Assembly: GCF_000419765.1 (NCBI RefSeq)
Contig: NZ_ATTQ01000003.1
Span: 62,001 to 126,000, forward strand
DNA: 64,000 nucleotides
Direction of reading: 5' to 3'
Source of the DNA: Rhizobium mongolense USDA 1844
GTDB taxonomy: Bacteria > Pseudomonadota > Alphaproteobacteria > Rhizobiales > Rhizobiaceae
The notes under the pieces were generated by a model. It was not told the origin of the DNA. It ran no database searches and saw only the letters and a program-made list of their open reading frames with translations. A program made the translations under genes and the position numbers. This document shows positions 8,767 through 17,218 of the stretch, piece after piece. Within the stretch, counting starts at the first letter, position 1, and each line of letters opens with the position of its first letter.

Positions 8767-9951
8767 ATGAGCAAACGTGACATCATCCTCGCCCATCCGG
8801 TTCGCACCGCGATCGGCACATTTAACGGTACGCTAAAGGGCACACCCGCCACCGAACTCGGTGCGATCGTGGTGCGGGAGACCCTGCGGCGCGCGGGGCT
8901 TTCGGGCGACAAAATCGGCACAGTGGTCATGGGCAACGTCATCCAGGCGGGCAACCGGATGAATCCGGCAAGGCAAGCTTCTATCGGCGGCGGCCTCCCG
9001 GTCTCCGTCCCGGCGCTCACCGTCAACCGGGTCTGTGGCTCGGGCGCGCAGGCGATCTTGACCGCAGCGCTAGAAATTGCCGCCGGCGACAGCAATGCTG
9101 CCGTTGCCGGCGGAATGGAGAACATGGACCGCTCGCCTTACCTGATGGATGGCGGACGCTGGGGCTACCGTATGGGACCGGCCCAGATCCTCGACAGCAT
9201 GCTGACGGATGGGCTGAACGACGCCTTCTCCGGCGAGCATTCCGGCTGGCACACCGAAGACCTCGTCACGAAGCTCGGGATCACCCGTGAGGATCAGGAC
9301 GCTTTCGCAGCTAGGTCTCAGAAGCGCTTTGCCGCCGTACAGGATGCCGGCCGGTTCGCGGACGAGATCGTCGCCGTCGAGATCAAGGGCCGCAAGGGAA
9401 CAGAGCGTTTTGCCAGAGACGAGGCGCCGCGTGCCGACACGACGCTCGAGTCGCTCGCCCGGCTGAAACCCGCCTTCCGGCCGGATGGCACGATCACCGC
9501 CGGCAACGCGCCGGGGCTGAACAGCGCCGCTGCGGCGATGATCGTCGCGGAGCGGGGTTTTGCCGATGCGAAAGGTTTTGAGTCCATGGCGCGCCTTGCG
9601 GGTTATGGCGTTGCCGCCGTCGACCCGGGATTGTTCGGTCTCGGGCCGGTGCCCGCCGTTCGAAAGGCGCTGGAAAAGGCGGGCTGGACACTTGCCGACA
9701 TCGAGCGCATCGAGATCAACGAGGCTTTCGCCGCCGTGCCGATTGCGGTGATGCGCGAACTCGGCCTGCCGGAGGACATCGTCAACGTGGAGGGAGGCGC
9801 TGTCGCGCATGGTCACGCCATCGGCGCGACGGGAGCGATCCTCACCACACGGCTTCTCCACTCGATGAAGCGCGACGGGATATCGAAAGGCATTGTCACG
9901 CTGTGCATCGGCGGCGGCCAGGGTATCGCCCTCGCTATCGAGACGCTGTAG
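8767..9951 (+). CDS. thiolase (acetyl-CoA acetyltransferase family)
   Basis: A 394-residue thiolase. The nucleophilic cysteine lies in VNRVCGSGAQ near residue 87, the general-base histidine in AHGHAIGATGA and the second cysteine in CIGGGQGIALAI near the end; GxNPARQAS and NEAFAAVP are also family blocks. It condenses two acetyl-CoA or cleaves 3-ketoacyl-CoA. The histidine motif reads HAIGATG instead of the common HPIGASG, which is tolerated in the family. I start it at 8767 because GGAG lies seven bases upstream; the in-frame ATG at 8755 overlaps that signal. Confidence 0.93.
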   Translation: MSKRDIILAHPVRTAIGTFNGTLKGTPATELGAIVVRETLRRAGLSGDKIGTVVMGNVIQAGNRMNPARQASIGGGLPVSVPALTVNRVCGSGAQAILTAALEIAAGDSNAAVAGGMENMDRSPYLMDGGRWGYRMGPAQILDSMLTDGLNDAFSGEHSGWHTEDLVTKLGITREDQDAFAARSQKRFAAVQDAGRFADEIVAVEIKGRKGTERFARDEAPRADTTLESLARLKPAFRPDGTITAGNAPGLNSAAAAMIVAERGFADAKGFESMARLAGYGVAAVDPGLFGLGPVPAVRKALEKAGWTLADIERIEINEAFAAVPIAVMRELGLPEDIVNVEGGAVAHGHAIGATGAILTTRLLHSMKRDGISKGIVTLCIGGGQGIALAIETL

Positions 9952-9976
9952 TCGTCGCAAAAGCGGGGAGGGGAGT

Positions 9977-10879
9977 ATGTTCGAGGGTTTTGAAAACCGC
10001 CGGATTGCCGTCGACGGGATAGAGATCGCCTATGTCGCTGCGGGTGCCGGCGAGCCGGTGCTGATGCTGCATGGCTTTCCGCAGACCAAGGCACTCTGGG
10101 CACGGATCGCACCGGGGCTGGTGGCGCTCGGCTATCGGGTCATCTGCGCTGACCTGCGGGGCTACGGCGCCTCCGACAAACCAACCGCCCAAACCGATCT
10201 GGCCAATTACAGCTTCCGCACCATGGCGACCGACCAGGTTGGGTTGATGCGCGCCCTCGGGCATGAGCGGTTTCATCTCGTGGGACACGACCGCGGTGCC
10301 CGGGTGGCGCATAGGCTGGCCTTGGATCATGCAGCGGCTGTGGTTACCGTCGTGCTGATGGACATCGTGCCAACGGCTGTCATGCTCACCGACCTTCGGA
10401 AGGAAGTTGCTCGTTCTTATTGGCACTGGTTCTTCCTGGCTCAGCCAGCGCCTTTTCCGGAGAAGATGATCGAAGCAAGCCGTGATCTCTTTTATGAAAC
10501 CTGTCTCTTCGGCTGGGGCGCGGCGGGTCCGCAGGATTTCGATATCGAACAGCTCGCTGCCTACCGGGCTTCATGGCATGATACCGAGGCGATTGCGGGT
10601 AGCTGCAACGATTATCGCGCGGCACTGGCCGTCGATCTCGCCCACGATCTGGCGGATCACGGCAAACGCATATCAGCTCCCGTGCTGATCCTGTACGGCG
10701 CTTCTAGCGCGATGGCCAAACTCTATGACCTTCCTGCTACCTGGGCGGATCGCTGCACGACCATGGAGGCTCAAGCTGTACAAGGTGGGCATTTTTTCCC
10801 GGACTCTGCGCCAGAGGAAGTTACAGAACAATTGGCTTCATTTCTGAGACGTCGTCCCTTGACCCCCGTGCCAGACTAA
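9977..10879 (+). CDS. alpha/beta hydrolase with fluoroacetate-dehalogenase-like active site
   Basis: A 300-residue alpha/beta hydrolase whose nucleophile is aspartate (GHDRGAR, D105), as in haloacid dehalogenases of this fold and epoxide hydrolases. The flanking arginines R106 and R109 correspond to the pair that holds the substrate carboxylate in fluoroacetate dehalogenase. H150 and W151 (YWHWFF) and Y213 (CNDYRA) correspond to its fluoride-binding trio, and H272 (GGHFF) is the catalytic histidine. This set favours a haloacetate dehalogenase over an epoxide hydrolase; the assignment is inference from remembered motifs. The start at 9977 follows GGGGAGGGGAGT, 25 bases after the thiolase stop. 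Confidence 0.85.
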   Translation: MFEGFENRRIAVDGIEIAYVAAGAGEPVLMLHGFPQTKALWARIAPGLVALGYRVICADLRGYGASDKPTAQTDLANYSFRTMATDQVGLMRALGHERFHLVGHDRGARVAHRLALDHAAAVVTVVLMDIVPTAVMLTDLRKEVARSYWHWFFLAQPAPFPEKMIEASRDLFYETCLFGWGAAGPQDFDIEQLAAYRASWHDTEAIAGSCNDYRAALAVDLAHDLADHGKRISAPVLILYGASSAMAKLYDLPATWADRCTTMEAQAVQGGHFFPDSAPEEVTEQLASFLRRRPLTPVPD

Positions 10880-10907
10880 AGACCGTGAGAAACGTTGGAA
10901 ACGACAA

Positions 10908-11629
10908 TTGCTGCATATCGAAGCGCTCGGCGTCGTCGACCGCGACAGTCTCGCAGGCATCGTCCGGGCGCTGGAAGCGTCGCGCGCCACAGGGCTGCGG
11001 CTCGTCATCGGTTGCCGGCTCGAGGTCTTTGGCGATCGCGCCTATGTCCCGCTCTGCCTGCGCGGCCGCCCTAACGATCAGCTCCGGCTGCACCAGCTCT
11101 CGAACCTTGCCGTGGCGTACCAGTCGCCTCGCTCGTCGAGCTTGCCGAAGCCGATGCCTTTTTGCCGTCTCTCCGTCTCGAGCGTCGTGATGCGCTCTGG
11201 GCGATCAAGGCCCTGCGCAACGAGCCGCTGCCTCTCTTTGCCGCTGCGGCGGAGCGGGAGGCCAGGGTGATTGCGGAGCAGCAGGAGCCGGAAGTCGAGC
11301 TCAGGCAGATGACCGAGGGCCACAACGTGGTCGAGGATTACAGCCATACCGGCCTGACGCTTCGCCAGCATCCCTTGAGCTTCCTGCGGAGCGACCTCAC
11401 CAAACGTCGGATCGTCCCCTGTGCCGAAGCGATGGCGGCGCGTGACGGGCAATGGCTGATGGCGGCCGGCCTGGTGCAGGTGCGCCAGCGACCGGGCTCG
11501 GCAAAGGGCGTGATGTTCATCACCATCGAGGACGAGACCGGTGTCGCAGTGATTCTGAAGGATGAACGCGGGTCAGCGGTTCGGTTCCTGTCAAGACCTT
11601 CAGCCTTGAAAAGGCTCGGCGCTAGCTAG
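10908..11629 (+). pseudogene. dnaE2: error-prone DNA polymerase DnaE2 (ImuC) relic, internally deleted
   Basis: The first ~50 codons in one frame match the PHP-domain start of DnaE2 (VVDRDSLAGIVRA...LRLVIGCRLE). From about 11105, in another frame, the sequence matches its C-terminal part (VPVASLVELAEADAFL, ERRDALWAIKALRNEPLPLF, then the OB-fold region RQRPGSAKGVMFITIEDETG). Some 800 codons between, including the polymerase active site, are missing, and the true C-terminus is replaced after DETGVAV. It cannot make a polymerase. Its normal partners ImuA/ImuB are not in the window. Confidence 0.85.
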
Positions 11630-11638
11630 TTTTCAACG

Positions 11639-11656
11639 CAGCGAACCTTTTCGCTG
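11639..11656. terminator. weak stem-loop between the dnaE2 relic and the peptide ABC operon
   Basis: CAGCGAA (11639-11645) and TTCGCTG (11650-11656) form a perfect 7-bp stem with a 4-base loop. It lies between two convergent units and could end either, but a clear T-run is missing on both sides. Confidence 0.35.
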
Positions 11657-11680
11657 TGTTTGCGATGCCGAAATAGCTTG

Positions 11681-12643
11681 CTAATCGACATGGTGGCATG
11701 CTGTCAGCAGGCCCGGAGCGGGCGTCCTCTTGATCAACGTCGGTTCCTGTTCGGCGCAAATCGACGTCGCCTTCCAGCAGCGCGTTCGGAAGCGGCATCC
11801 GCTGGGCGGATTGACAGGGCTCGGAAGGTCACCCTGCAGCACGATGCGGTTGCGCTTCCCGCGAAGCCTCGGATCCGGGGTCGGTACCGCGGAAAGCAGG
11901 GCCTGCGTGTAAGGGTGAGCCGGCGCACTGAAAATAGAATGCTTGGGCCCGGTCTCAATGATCTTGCCGAGATACATGACCATGACCCGGTCTGAGATAT
12001 GGCGCACCACGGCGAGATCATGGGCGACGAAGAGCATCGCCAGGTTGCGTTCACGTCTCAGCTTGAACAGCAAGTTGACGACCTGCGCCTGGACGGACAC
12101 GTCGAGGGCCGAAACCGGTTCGTCGCAGACGAGGAGCGTCGGGGTGAGTGCCAGGGCGCGCGCGATTCCAAGCCGCTGCCGCTGGCCACCCGAAAATTCG
12201 GAAGGATAGCGGTCCGCATGTTCCGCACGCAGCCCCACGGATTCAAGCAGCTTGACCGTCTCTTCCCGCCAGCGGGCCCTTGGCACGGCACCCGGATGCA
12301 GCGCCCATGGTTCGGAGATCAGCCGGTCGACCCGCATGCGGGGATTAAGCGACTGGTAGGGGTCCTGGAAAACGACCTGCATCTTGCGGCGCAGTTCATG
12401 CAACTCGCTCCCGGTCGCTTTGGTGATTTCCACGCCATCAAGCACGGCACTGCCGCTGGTCGCTGGCCCGAGCTTCAGGAGGGTTCTGACCAGGGAAGTC
12501 TTGCCGCAACCGCTTTCGCCGACAAGACCGAGCGTCTCCCCGCGGGCGATCTCGAAGCTGACGTCATCGACTGCGCGCACGGGGGTCGCGCCGCTGCCGT
12601 AGTGGCGGGAAAGGTTTTCGACTTTGAGAAGAGGCTGGTTCAT
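11681..12643 (-). CDS. dipeptide/oligopeptide ABC transporter ATP-binding protein (DppF/OppF type)
   Basis: A 320-residue cytoplasmic ATPase that powers peptide import. Walker A is GESGCGKTSLVR, the signature is SGGQRQRLGIARAL, Walker B is LLVCDEPVSALD and the switch histidine sits in FVAHDLAVV. The C-terminal extension (YTQALLSAVPTPDP, then CRFRTRCWKA, with a cysteine-rich Fe-S-like motif) is diagnostic of the OppD/OppF class. It is the last gene of a five-gene minus-strand operon and overlaps the preceding ATPase gene by four bases. Confidence 0.93.
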   Translation of the reverse strand: MNQPLLKVENLSRHYGSGATPVRAVDDVSFEIARGETLGLVGESGCGKTSLVRTLLKLGPATSGSAVLDGVEITKATGSELHELRRKMQVVFQDPYQSLNPRMRVDRLISEPWALHPGAVPRARWREETVKLLESVGLRAEHADRYPSEFSGGQRQRLGIARALALTPTLLVCDEPVSALDVSVQAQVVNLLFKLRRERNLAMLFVAHDLAVVRHISDRVMVMYLGKIIETGPKHSIFSAPAHPYTQALLSAVPTPDPRLRGKRNRIVLQGDLPSPVNPPSGCRFRTRCWKATSICAEQEPTLIKRTPAPGLLTACHHVD

Positions 12644-13611
12644 GCTGATGATACCGGGAAGTGGCAGGCGGCCTGGCGGCCGGGCCCCACGGTTTCAAGG
12701 GGAGGGACGACCTCGGCGCAGAGCCCTGCGGCGCGCGGACAGCGCGTCCTGAACGCGCAGCCTGAAGGAAGGGCGACGGGATTTGGGGCCGAGCCGGGGA
12801 TCGGCGCCAGTTCCTCTTCGTCGGTATCCACGCGCGGCTGCGAGGCGAGCAGTCCGACGCTGTAGGGATGTCGAGCATCCTCGAAGAGTTCGAAGACATT
12901 TGCGGTCTCGACGATGCGGCCGGCATACATGACGGCCACGCGGTCCGCGAGTTCGGCTACCACACCCAGATCATGGGTGATGAAGATCATTCCGGCATCG
13001 CTGCGTTTACGGATGGTGGCCAGAAGATCAACCACCTGCGCCTGGATCGTGACGTCGAGCGCCGTCGTCGGCTCGTCGGCGATGATGACATCCGGTTCGA
13101 GTGCTACGGCCATGGCGATCATGATGCGCTGGCGCATGCCACCGGAAAATTCGTGCGGATACTGCCGCGCCCGACGTTCGGGATCGGGAATGCCGATTGC
13201 GGTCAGAAGATCGATCACGGCTTTCTCGAGGCCGCCTTCGGGGTTGCGGCCGTGGATGCGGTACATCTCTGCGATCTGCCAGCCGACGGGATAGACAGGA
13301 TTGAGCGCCGCAAGCGCATCCTGAAAGATGAGGGCGATCCGATTGCCGCATAGATCTCGCCGCTCGTTGCGCGAAAGCTGCAACAGTTCCGCCCCGTCGA
13401 AGCGGATCGACCCCCGGTCGATCGCGCCCGGAGGATTGGGAACGAGGTCCATGATGGCAGATGCAGTCACGGACTTGCCGGAGCCGCTTTCGCCAAGAAG
13501 CGCCAAGACTTCACCACGCTCCAGCGAGAAGGAGACGCCATTGAGCGCGAGAATGCGGCCGGACGCCGTATCAAAACTGACTTGCAGGTCCTCGACTTCG
13601 AGAAGAGCCAT
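12640..13611 (-). CDS. dipeptide/oligopeptide ABC transporter ATP-binding protein (DppD/OppD type)
   Basis: A 323-residue ABC ATPase. Walker A GESGSGKSVTA, signature SGGMRQRIMIAMAV, Walker B VIIADEPTTALDVTIQ and the switch ITHDLGVV are visible, followed by the oligopeptide-type C-terminal domain with CAFRTRCPRAAGLC. The frame is open far upstream, but the ATG at 13611 shares its A with the stop of the permease gene (TGATG), which marks the true start. It pairs with the ATPase at 11681-12643 to form the heterodimeric motor of the importer. Confidence 0.92.
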   Translation of the reverse strand: MALLEVEDLQVSFDTASGRILALNGVSFSLERGEVLALLGESGSGKSVTASAIMDLVPNPPGAIDRGSIRFDGAELLQLSRNERRDLCGNRIALIFQDALAALNPVYPVGWQIAEMYRIHGRNPEGGLEKAVIDLLTAIGIPDPERRARQYPHEFSGGMRQRIMIAMAVALEPDVIIADEPTTALDVTIQAQVVDLLATIRKRSDAGMIFITHDLGVVAELADRVAVMYAGRIVETANVFELFEDARHPYSVGLLASQPRVDTDEEELAPIPGSAPNPVALPSGCAFRTRCPRAAGLCAEVVPPLETVGPGRQAACHFPVSSA

Positions 13612-14528
13612 CAGCGCCTCCGGCTCACAAGGCGCCAGTGCTGCGACGGATCGTTGACGATACGGAACCAGTTGGCGAGGAGGTTGAAGGACATGGTGGT
13701 GAGCATAACGGCCAGACCGGGGAAAAAGCCAAGCCACCAGGCGGACGACAGATAACCCTGGCCCTGGGCGACCATCAGGCCCCAGCTTACCGACGGCGGC
13801 TGGATGCCGAGGCCGAGATAACTCAGGCCGGATTCGAACAACATGACCATGGCGAGATTGACCGAGGCGAGCGTCAGCATGGTGGGCGCGACGCTGGGGA
13901 GGATGTGGGTGCGCAGGATCCAGGCCGGTCCGCCACCGAAGACGCGCGCCGCATCGACGAAAAGCCTTTCGCGGACCTCCAGCGTTTCGGCCCTTGCGAC
14001 GCGGATATAGGCCGGCATGCGGGTGACGGCGAGAACGATCACGAGGTTGCTGACGCTCGGACCGAACAGATAGAGGCCGAAGAGTGCCACCAGCAGCGTC
14101 GGGAAACCGAGGATGATATCGCAGATCCGCATGATGACGTTTCCGACAATGCCGCCGAAATAACCGGCGATCACCCCCAGCAGCGTTCCGCCGATCAGGC
14201 TTGTCAGCACGGTCACCATGGCGATACCGAGCGTCGTCGAAGCCGCCTGGATGAGGCGGACGAGCAGCGGCCGCCCGAGTGCGTCGGCACCCAGCCACAA
14301 AGTCCAGGACTGGCCGAAATCGAACGGCTGCAGGTTGCGCGCCTTCAGTGAAATACGGTTGTCGCCCAAGAGTGACAGGGAATCGGTGAGGATGGCGAGC
14401 ACGACGATGAGCAACCAGATCGCCGCGGCGACGGCCATCGGGTCACCCGCGAGCGCACGCAGGAGCCACAGGATGCGGCGGCTACGGCGCTTTCGGGTCG
14501 GGAGGAATTCGGCAGACGTGTCTGTCAT
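13611..14528 (-). CDS. dipeptide/oligopeptide ABC transporter permease (DppC/OppC type)
   Basis: A 305-residue inner-membrane permease with about six transmembrane helices. After a cytoplasmic N-terminus and one helix comes a periplasmic stretch ending HxW-like (FGQSWTLWLGADALGRPLLVR), typical of DppC. The EAA coupling loop reads VDAARVFGGGPAWILRTHILP. The end (GLGIQPPSVSWGLMVAQGQ) is also diagnostic. It overlaps its neighbours by four bases upstream and one downstream, indicating translational coupling within the peptide operon. Confidence 0.93.
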   Translation of the reverse strand: MTDTSAEFLPTRKRRSRRILWLLRALAGDPMAVAAAIWLLIVVLAILTDSLSLLGDNRISLKARNLQPFDFGQSWTLWLGADALGRPLLVRLIQAASTTLGIAMVTVLTSLIGGTLLGVIAGYFGGIVGNVIMRICDIILGFPTLLVALFGLYLFGPSVSNLVIVLAVTRMPAYIRVARAETLEVRERLFVDAARVFGGGPAWILRTHILPSVAPTMLTLASVNLAMVMLFESGLSYLGLGIQPPSVSWGLMVAQGQGYLSSAWWLGFFPGLAVMLTTMSFNLLANWFRIVNDPSQHWRLVSRRR

Positions 14529-15445
14529 TCGACCCTCACGCGCGGGTCGATCGAGGCATAGAGCATGTCGACCAGGACATTGATGAAGAAGATCACCACC
14601 GCGACGGCAAAGATCGATGCTTGGACGATCGCAAAGTCGCGTTTCAGAATGCCGTCGATCAGGAGCTTGCCGATGCCGGGAAACCCAAAGACCACCTCGA
14701 CGACGCCGCCACCGCCGGCGAACTGGGCGGCAAGGTCGCCGGTCACCGTGACCGCCGGAAGGAGAGCATTGCGGAGCGCATGCACGAATGTGACCCGTCC
14801 GTCATGCGCGCCCTTGGCCCGCGCCGTGCGGACGAATGTCGCATTCAGCGCCTCGATCATCGAGCCGCGGACAATCTGCACGAGAGTTCCGAAAGGTCGG
14901 GCAAACAGGCAGGCGACCGGTAGCACCCAGTAGACCGGGCCGCCGAAACCTGACGTCGGCAAAATGCGGAATGTGACCGCGAACAGAAGTACGCCCATCA
15001 GGCCGAGCCAGAAATCCGGAACGCTTGCGGCTGCCTGCGACAGGACATTGACGCCCCGGTCGATCCAGCCACCGGCATTGACGGCAGCAATAGATCCCAT
15101 GACGATCGCGGCGGTGAAGGCCAGCGCCAAAGCGATGGCGCCAAGTGCCAGCGTGTTCGGCAGCGCCTCCAGAACCACGTCCATGGCCGGGCGATTGTGC
15201 CAGAGAGACATTCCGAAATCGAGCCGGAGAATATCCCAAGCCCAATCGAAAAACTGCGCCGGGAGCGAGCGATCAAGCCCAAGACGGACGCGCATGGCTT
15301 CGCGCGCCGCATCCGAAGCGTCGACAGGCAGGTAGAGATTGACGGGATCGCCCGTCAACCGCACGAGGAAAAAGGCGGATGTCATCAGTGCTGCAAGCGC
15401 GAGCGCTGCGAAGGCTGCACGTTTCAGGAAATAGGTGAAGGACAT
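14525..15445 (-). CDS. dipeptide/oligopeptide ABC transporter permease (DppB/OppB type)
   Basis: A 306-residue inner-membrane permease. The N-terminal helix and LGLDRSLPAQFFDW are typical of DppB, as is FGMSLWHNRPAMDVV. The coupling loop is FVRTARAKGAHDGRVTFVHALRNALLP, and the C-terminus ends in LYASIDPRVRVE. It partners with the DppC-type permease to form the pore. The gene follows the binding-protein gene by 41 bases. Confidence 0.93.
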   Translation of the reverse strand: MSFTYFLKRAAFAALALAALMTSAFFLVRLTGDPVNLYLPVDASDAAREAMRVRLGLDRSLPAQFFDWAWDILRLDFGMSLWHNRPAMDVVLEALPNTLALGAIALALAFTAAIVMGSIAAVNAGGWIDRGVNVLSQAAASVPDFWLGLMGVLLFAVTFRILPTSGFGGPVYWVLPVACLFARPFGTLVQIVRGSMIEALNATFVRTARAKGAHDGRVTFVHALRNALLPAVTVTGDLAAQFAGGGGVVEVVFGFPGIGKLLIDGILKRDFAIVQASIFAVAVVIFFINVLVDMLYASIDPRVRVE

Positions 15446-15486
15446 TCGCTCTCCTCAAGCGACATACAAGCCGTCGGCCGGGCAGA

Positions 15487-17007
15487 TCAGCGATAGCTGA
15501 TCGACTTCAGTTTGATCTCGTTGCCGGCCTGCACATCAGGCGTATAGTTCACGTTCTTGGCGACACGGGCGATGGTGACCATGTGAAAGAGCGGCGCAAT
15601 GTTGACCGCATCGACGGCGATGTACTTGAACGCCTGTTGGAACAGCCTTTTGCGCTCGTCCCCGGTCGCCTTCGAGCCATCGGCGATCAGCTTGTCGAGA
15701 CCGGCGTCGATAATGGTCGACTGGTTGCCATCGGCGGTAAAGCGGTTCGGCAGCGTGAACACTGCGTCGCCCTCGGCATTGTCGATCTGCGTCTGCAGGA
15801 TGGAGGGCTGGCGATCCTTGTTCCATGGCTTCAGCAGCCGCTTTAGCCACGGGCTTGTCTCGAGCATTTCAAGCCGGGCGTTGAAACCGGCATCCGCCAA
15901 CATGGCCTGAATGGCCTCCAGGCTTTCGGACGAGTTCGGATAGATGCCGATGCGGCCGTAGATAACAATCTCCTTGTCGACCGGCACGCCATCTGCCTTG
16001 GCGGCTGCAACCAGCGACTTTGCCTTTTCCGGATCGTAGTTCCAAACGGGAATGTCAGGATTGAAGCCGAAGACCGACGGCGGCACGACCTGCATCGCCT
16101 TTTGAGCGTCCTTGTGGAAGATCGTTCCGACGAGGCCATCCCTGTCGATCGCGAGGTTGAGTGCTTCGCGAACGCGCCTGTCGTTGAGGGGCGCAATCTG
16201 CGCATCGATCCTCAACAGCGAGGTTTCGGCGTTTGGAAAGGCATGATCCTCTTCGGTCGTGCCGTCCTGGGGTGCAATCTCATAGGCGATCTGCGCTTCG
16301 CCGGTGTCGACCATCGCGGCGCGGACCGCGGACTCGGCGCGCCAGATGATCGTTGCGTTTGGAATTGCCGGCTTGTTGCCCCAATAGCCGTCGTAGGCCA
16401 CGAGACCGACCGACTGACCGGGCGTCCAAGCCTCCAGCTTGTAAGGGCCCGTTCCGGCCGGGGTGCGCGTCTTGGCGTCACCCGGGGTTGCCGGCGAGCC
16501 GATGTCCAGCGCGGACATCTTGTTCGGGAGGATTGGCTCGACGACGTCCGTCCTTATGAGGAGGGTCGTCGGGTTCACGGCTTCTGCATTGAGTTTAAGA
16601 CCCTTCAGCGTGGCAAGGCCCACTTCGCATGCCAGGGCCGGATCCTGCGCCCGCTTTAGAGCCGCGATGACCGCATGGGTATCGAATGCCTTGCCGTCGT
16701 GGAAGGTCACGCCCTCGCGCAGCTTGAATTCCCAGGTCAGGCTATCGAGCTGCCGCCAGCTGGTGGCGAGGCTCGGCACGACCGAACCGTCCTTGGGGCT
16801 GAGGTTGACGAGTGCTTCCGTGATATTGTTATGCAGAATGCGTGAGTTGCCCGAGAGGTCCGTATCGCACGGGTCGAGCGATTTCGGCTCATCCGTCACC
16901 ACGACCGTCAGCTTGTCCGGGGCCGCGCGAGCGGGAATGGCGACGCTTGCCGCCAACGACATTGCAATCCCCATGCTCAACGCATGGATACCCTTGATCT
17001 TCTTCAT
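15487..17007 (-). CDS. peptide/nickel-type ABC transporter substrate-binding protein (SBP family 5)
   Basis: A 506-residue periplasmic binding protein with a signal peptide (MKKIKGIHALSMGIAMSLAASVAIPARA). Family 5 blocks include DEPKSLDPCDT at the start of the mature protein, WEFKLREGVTFHDGKAF, TGPYKLEAWTPGQ and REALNLAIDRDGLV. It delivers a peptide or similar solute to the downstream transporter; the ligand is unknown. The start at 17007 follows GGAGGGC; a longer frame to 17091 lacks the signal peptide at its N-terminus. It is the first gene of the operon, divergent from the IclR gene. Confidence 0.93.
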   Translation of the reverse strand: MKKIKGIHALSMGIAMSLAASVAIPARAAPDKLTVVVTDEPKSLDPCDTDLSGNSRILHNNITEALVNLSPKDGSVVPSLATSWRQLDSLTWEFKLREGVTFHDGKAFDTHAVIAALKRAQDPALACEVGLATLKGLKLNAEAVNPTTLLIRTDVVEPILPNKMSALDIGSPATPGDAKTRTPAGTGPYKLEAWTPGQSVGLVAYDGYWGNKPAIPNATIIWRAESAVRAAMVDTGEAQIAYEIAPQDGTTEEDHAFPNAETSLLRIDAQIAPLNDRRVREALNLAIDRDGLVGTIFHKDAQKAMQVVPPSVFGFNPDIPVWNYDPEKAKSLVAAAKADGVPVDKEIVIYGRIGIYPNSSESLEAIQAMLADAGFNARLEMLETSPWLKRLLKPWNKDRQPSILQTQIDNAEGDAVFTLPNRFTADGNQSTIIDAGLDKLIADGSKATGDERKRLFQQAFKYIAVDAVNIAPLFHMVTIARVAKNVNYTPDVQAGNEIKLKSISYR

Positions 17008-17129
17008 GAAAGCCCTCCAATACATCCAAACGAGCCGCATATGGCGCCTCGGTGATCCCTTCCTGAAAGTCATCCGGGTTCGCGGGGCCACCCGCGATCA
17101 AATGCCTTTACTTCCTCCTGCAACCGAGT

Positions 17130-17147
17130 AGTGTCAAATATGACACT
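17130..17147. promoter_or_regulatory. palindrome between the peptide operon and iclR
   Basis: AGTGTCA-aata-TGACACT is a perfect 7-bp inverted repeat, the strongest in the 211 bases between the divergent starts at 17007 and 17219. It is well placed to be the operator of the IclR protein. A second, weaker repeat (AATTC-N7-GAATT, 17194-17210) overlaps the iclR leader. Confidence 0.55.
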
Positions 17148-17218
17148 TGCGGCTTGGAGCATGCGCGTCCGGTCCGTCCAAGTCAAGGCGATTAATTCTT
17201 ATATGGAATTCGTAGTTC

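Noticed and set aside
13612..14298. N-terminal extension of the DppD-type ATPase frame
   Set aside because: It overlaps the permease gene in another frame; the TGATG junction at 13613-13609 marks the true start.
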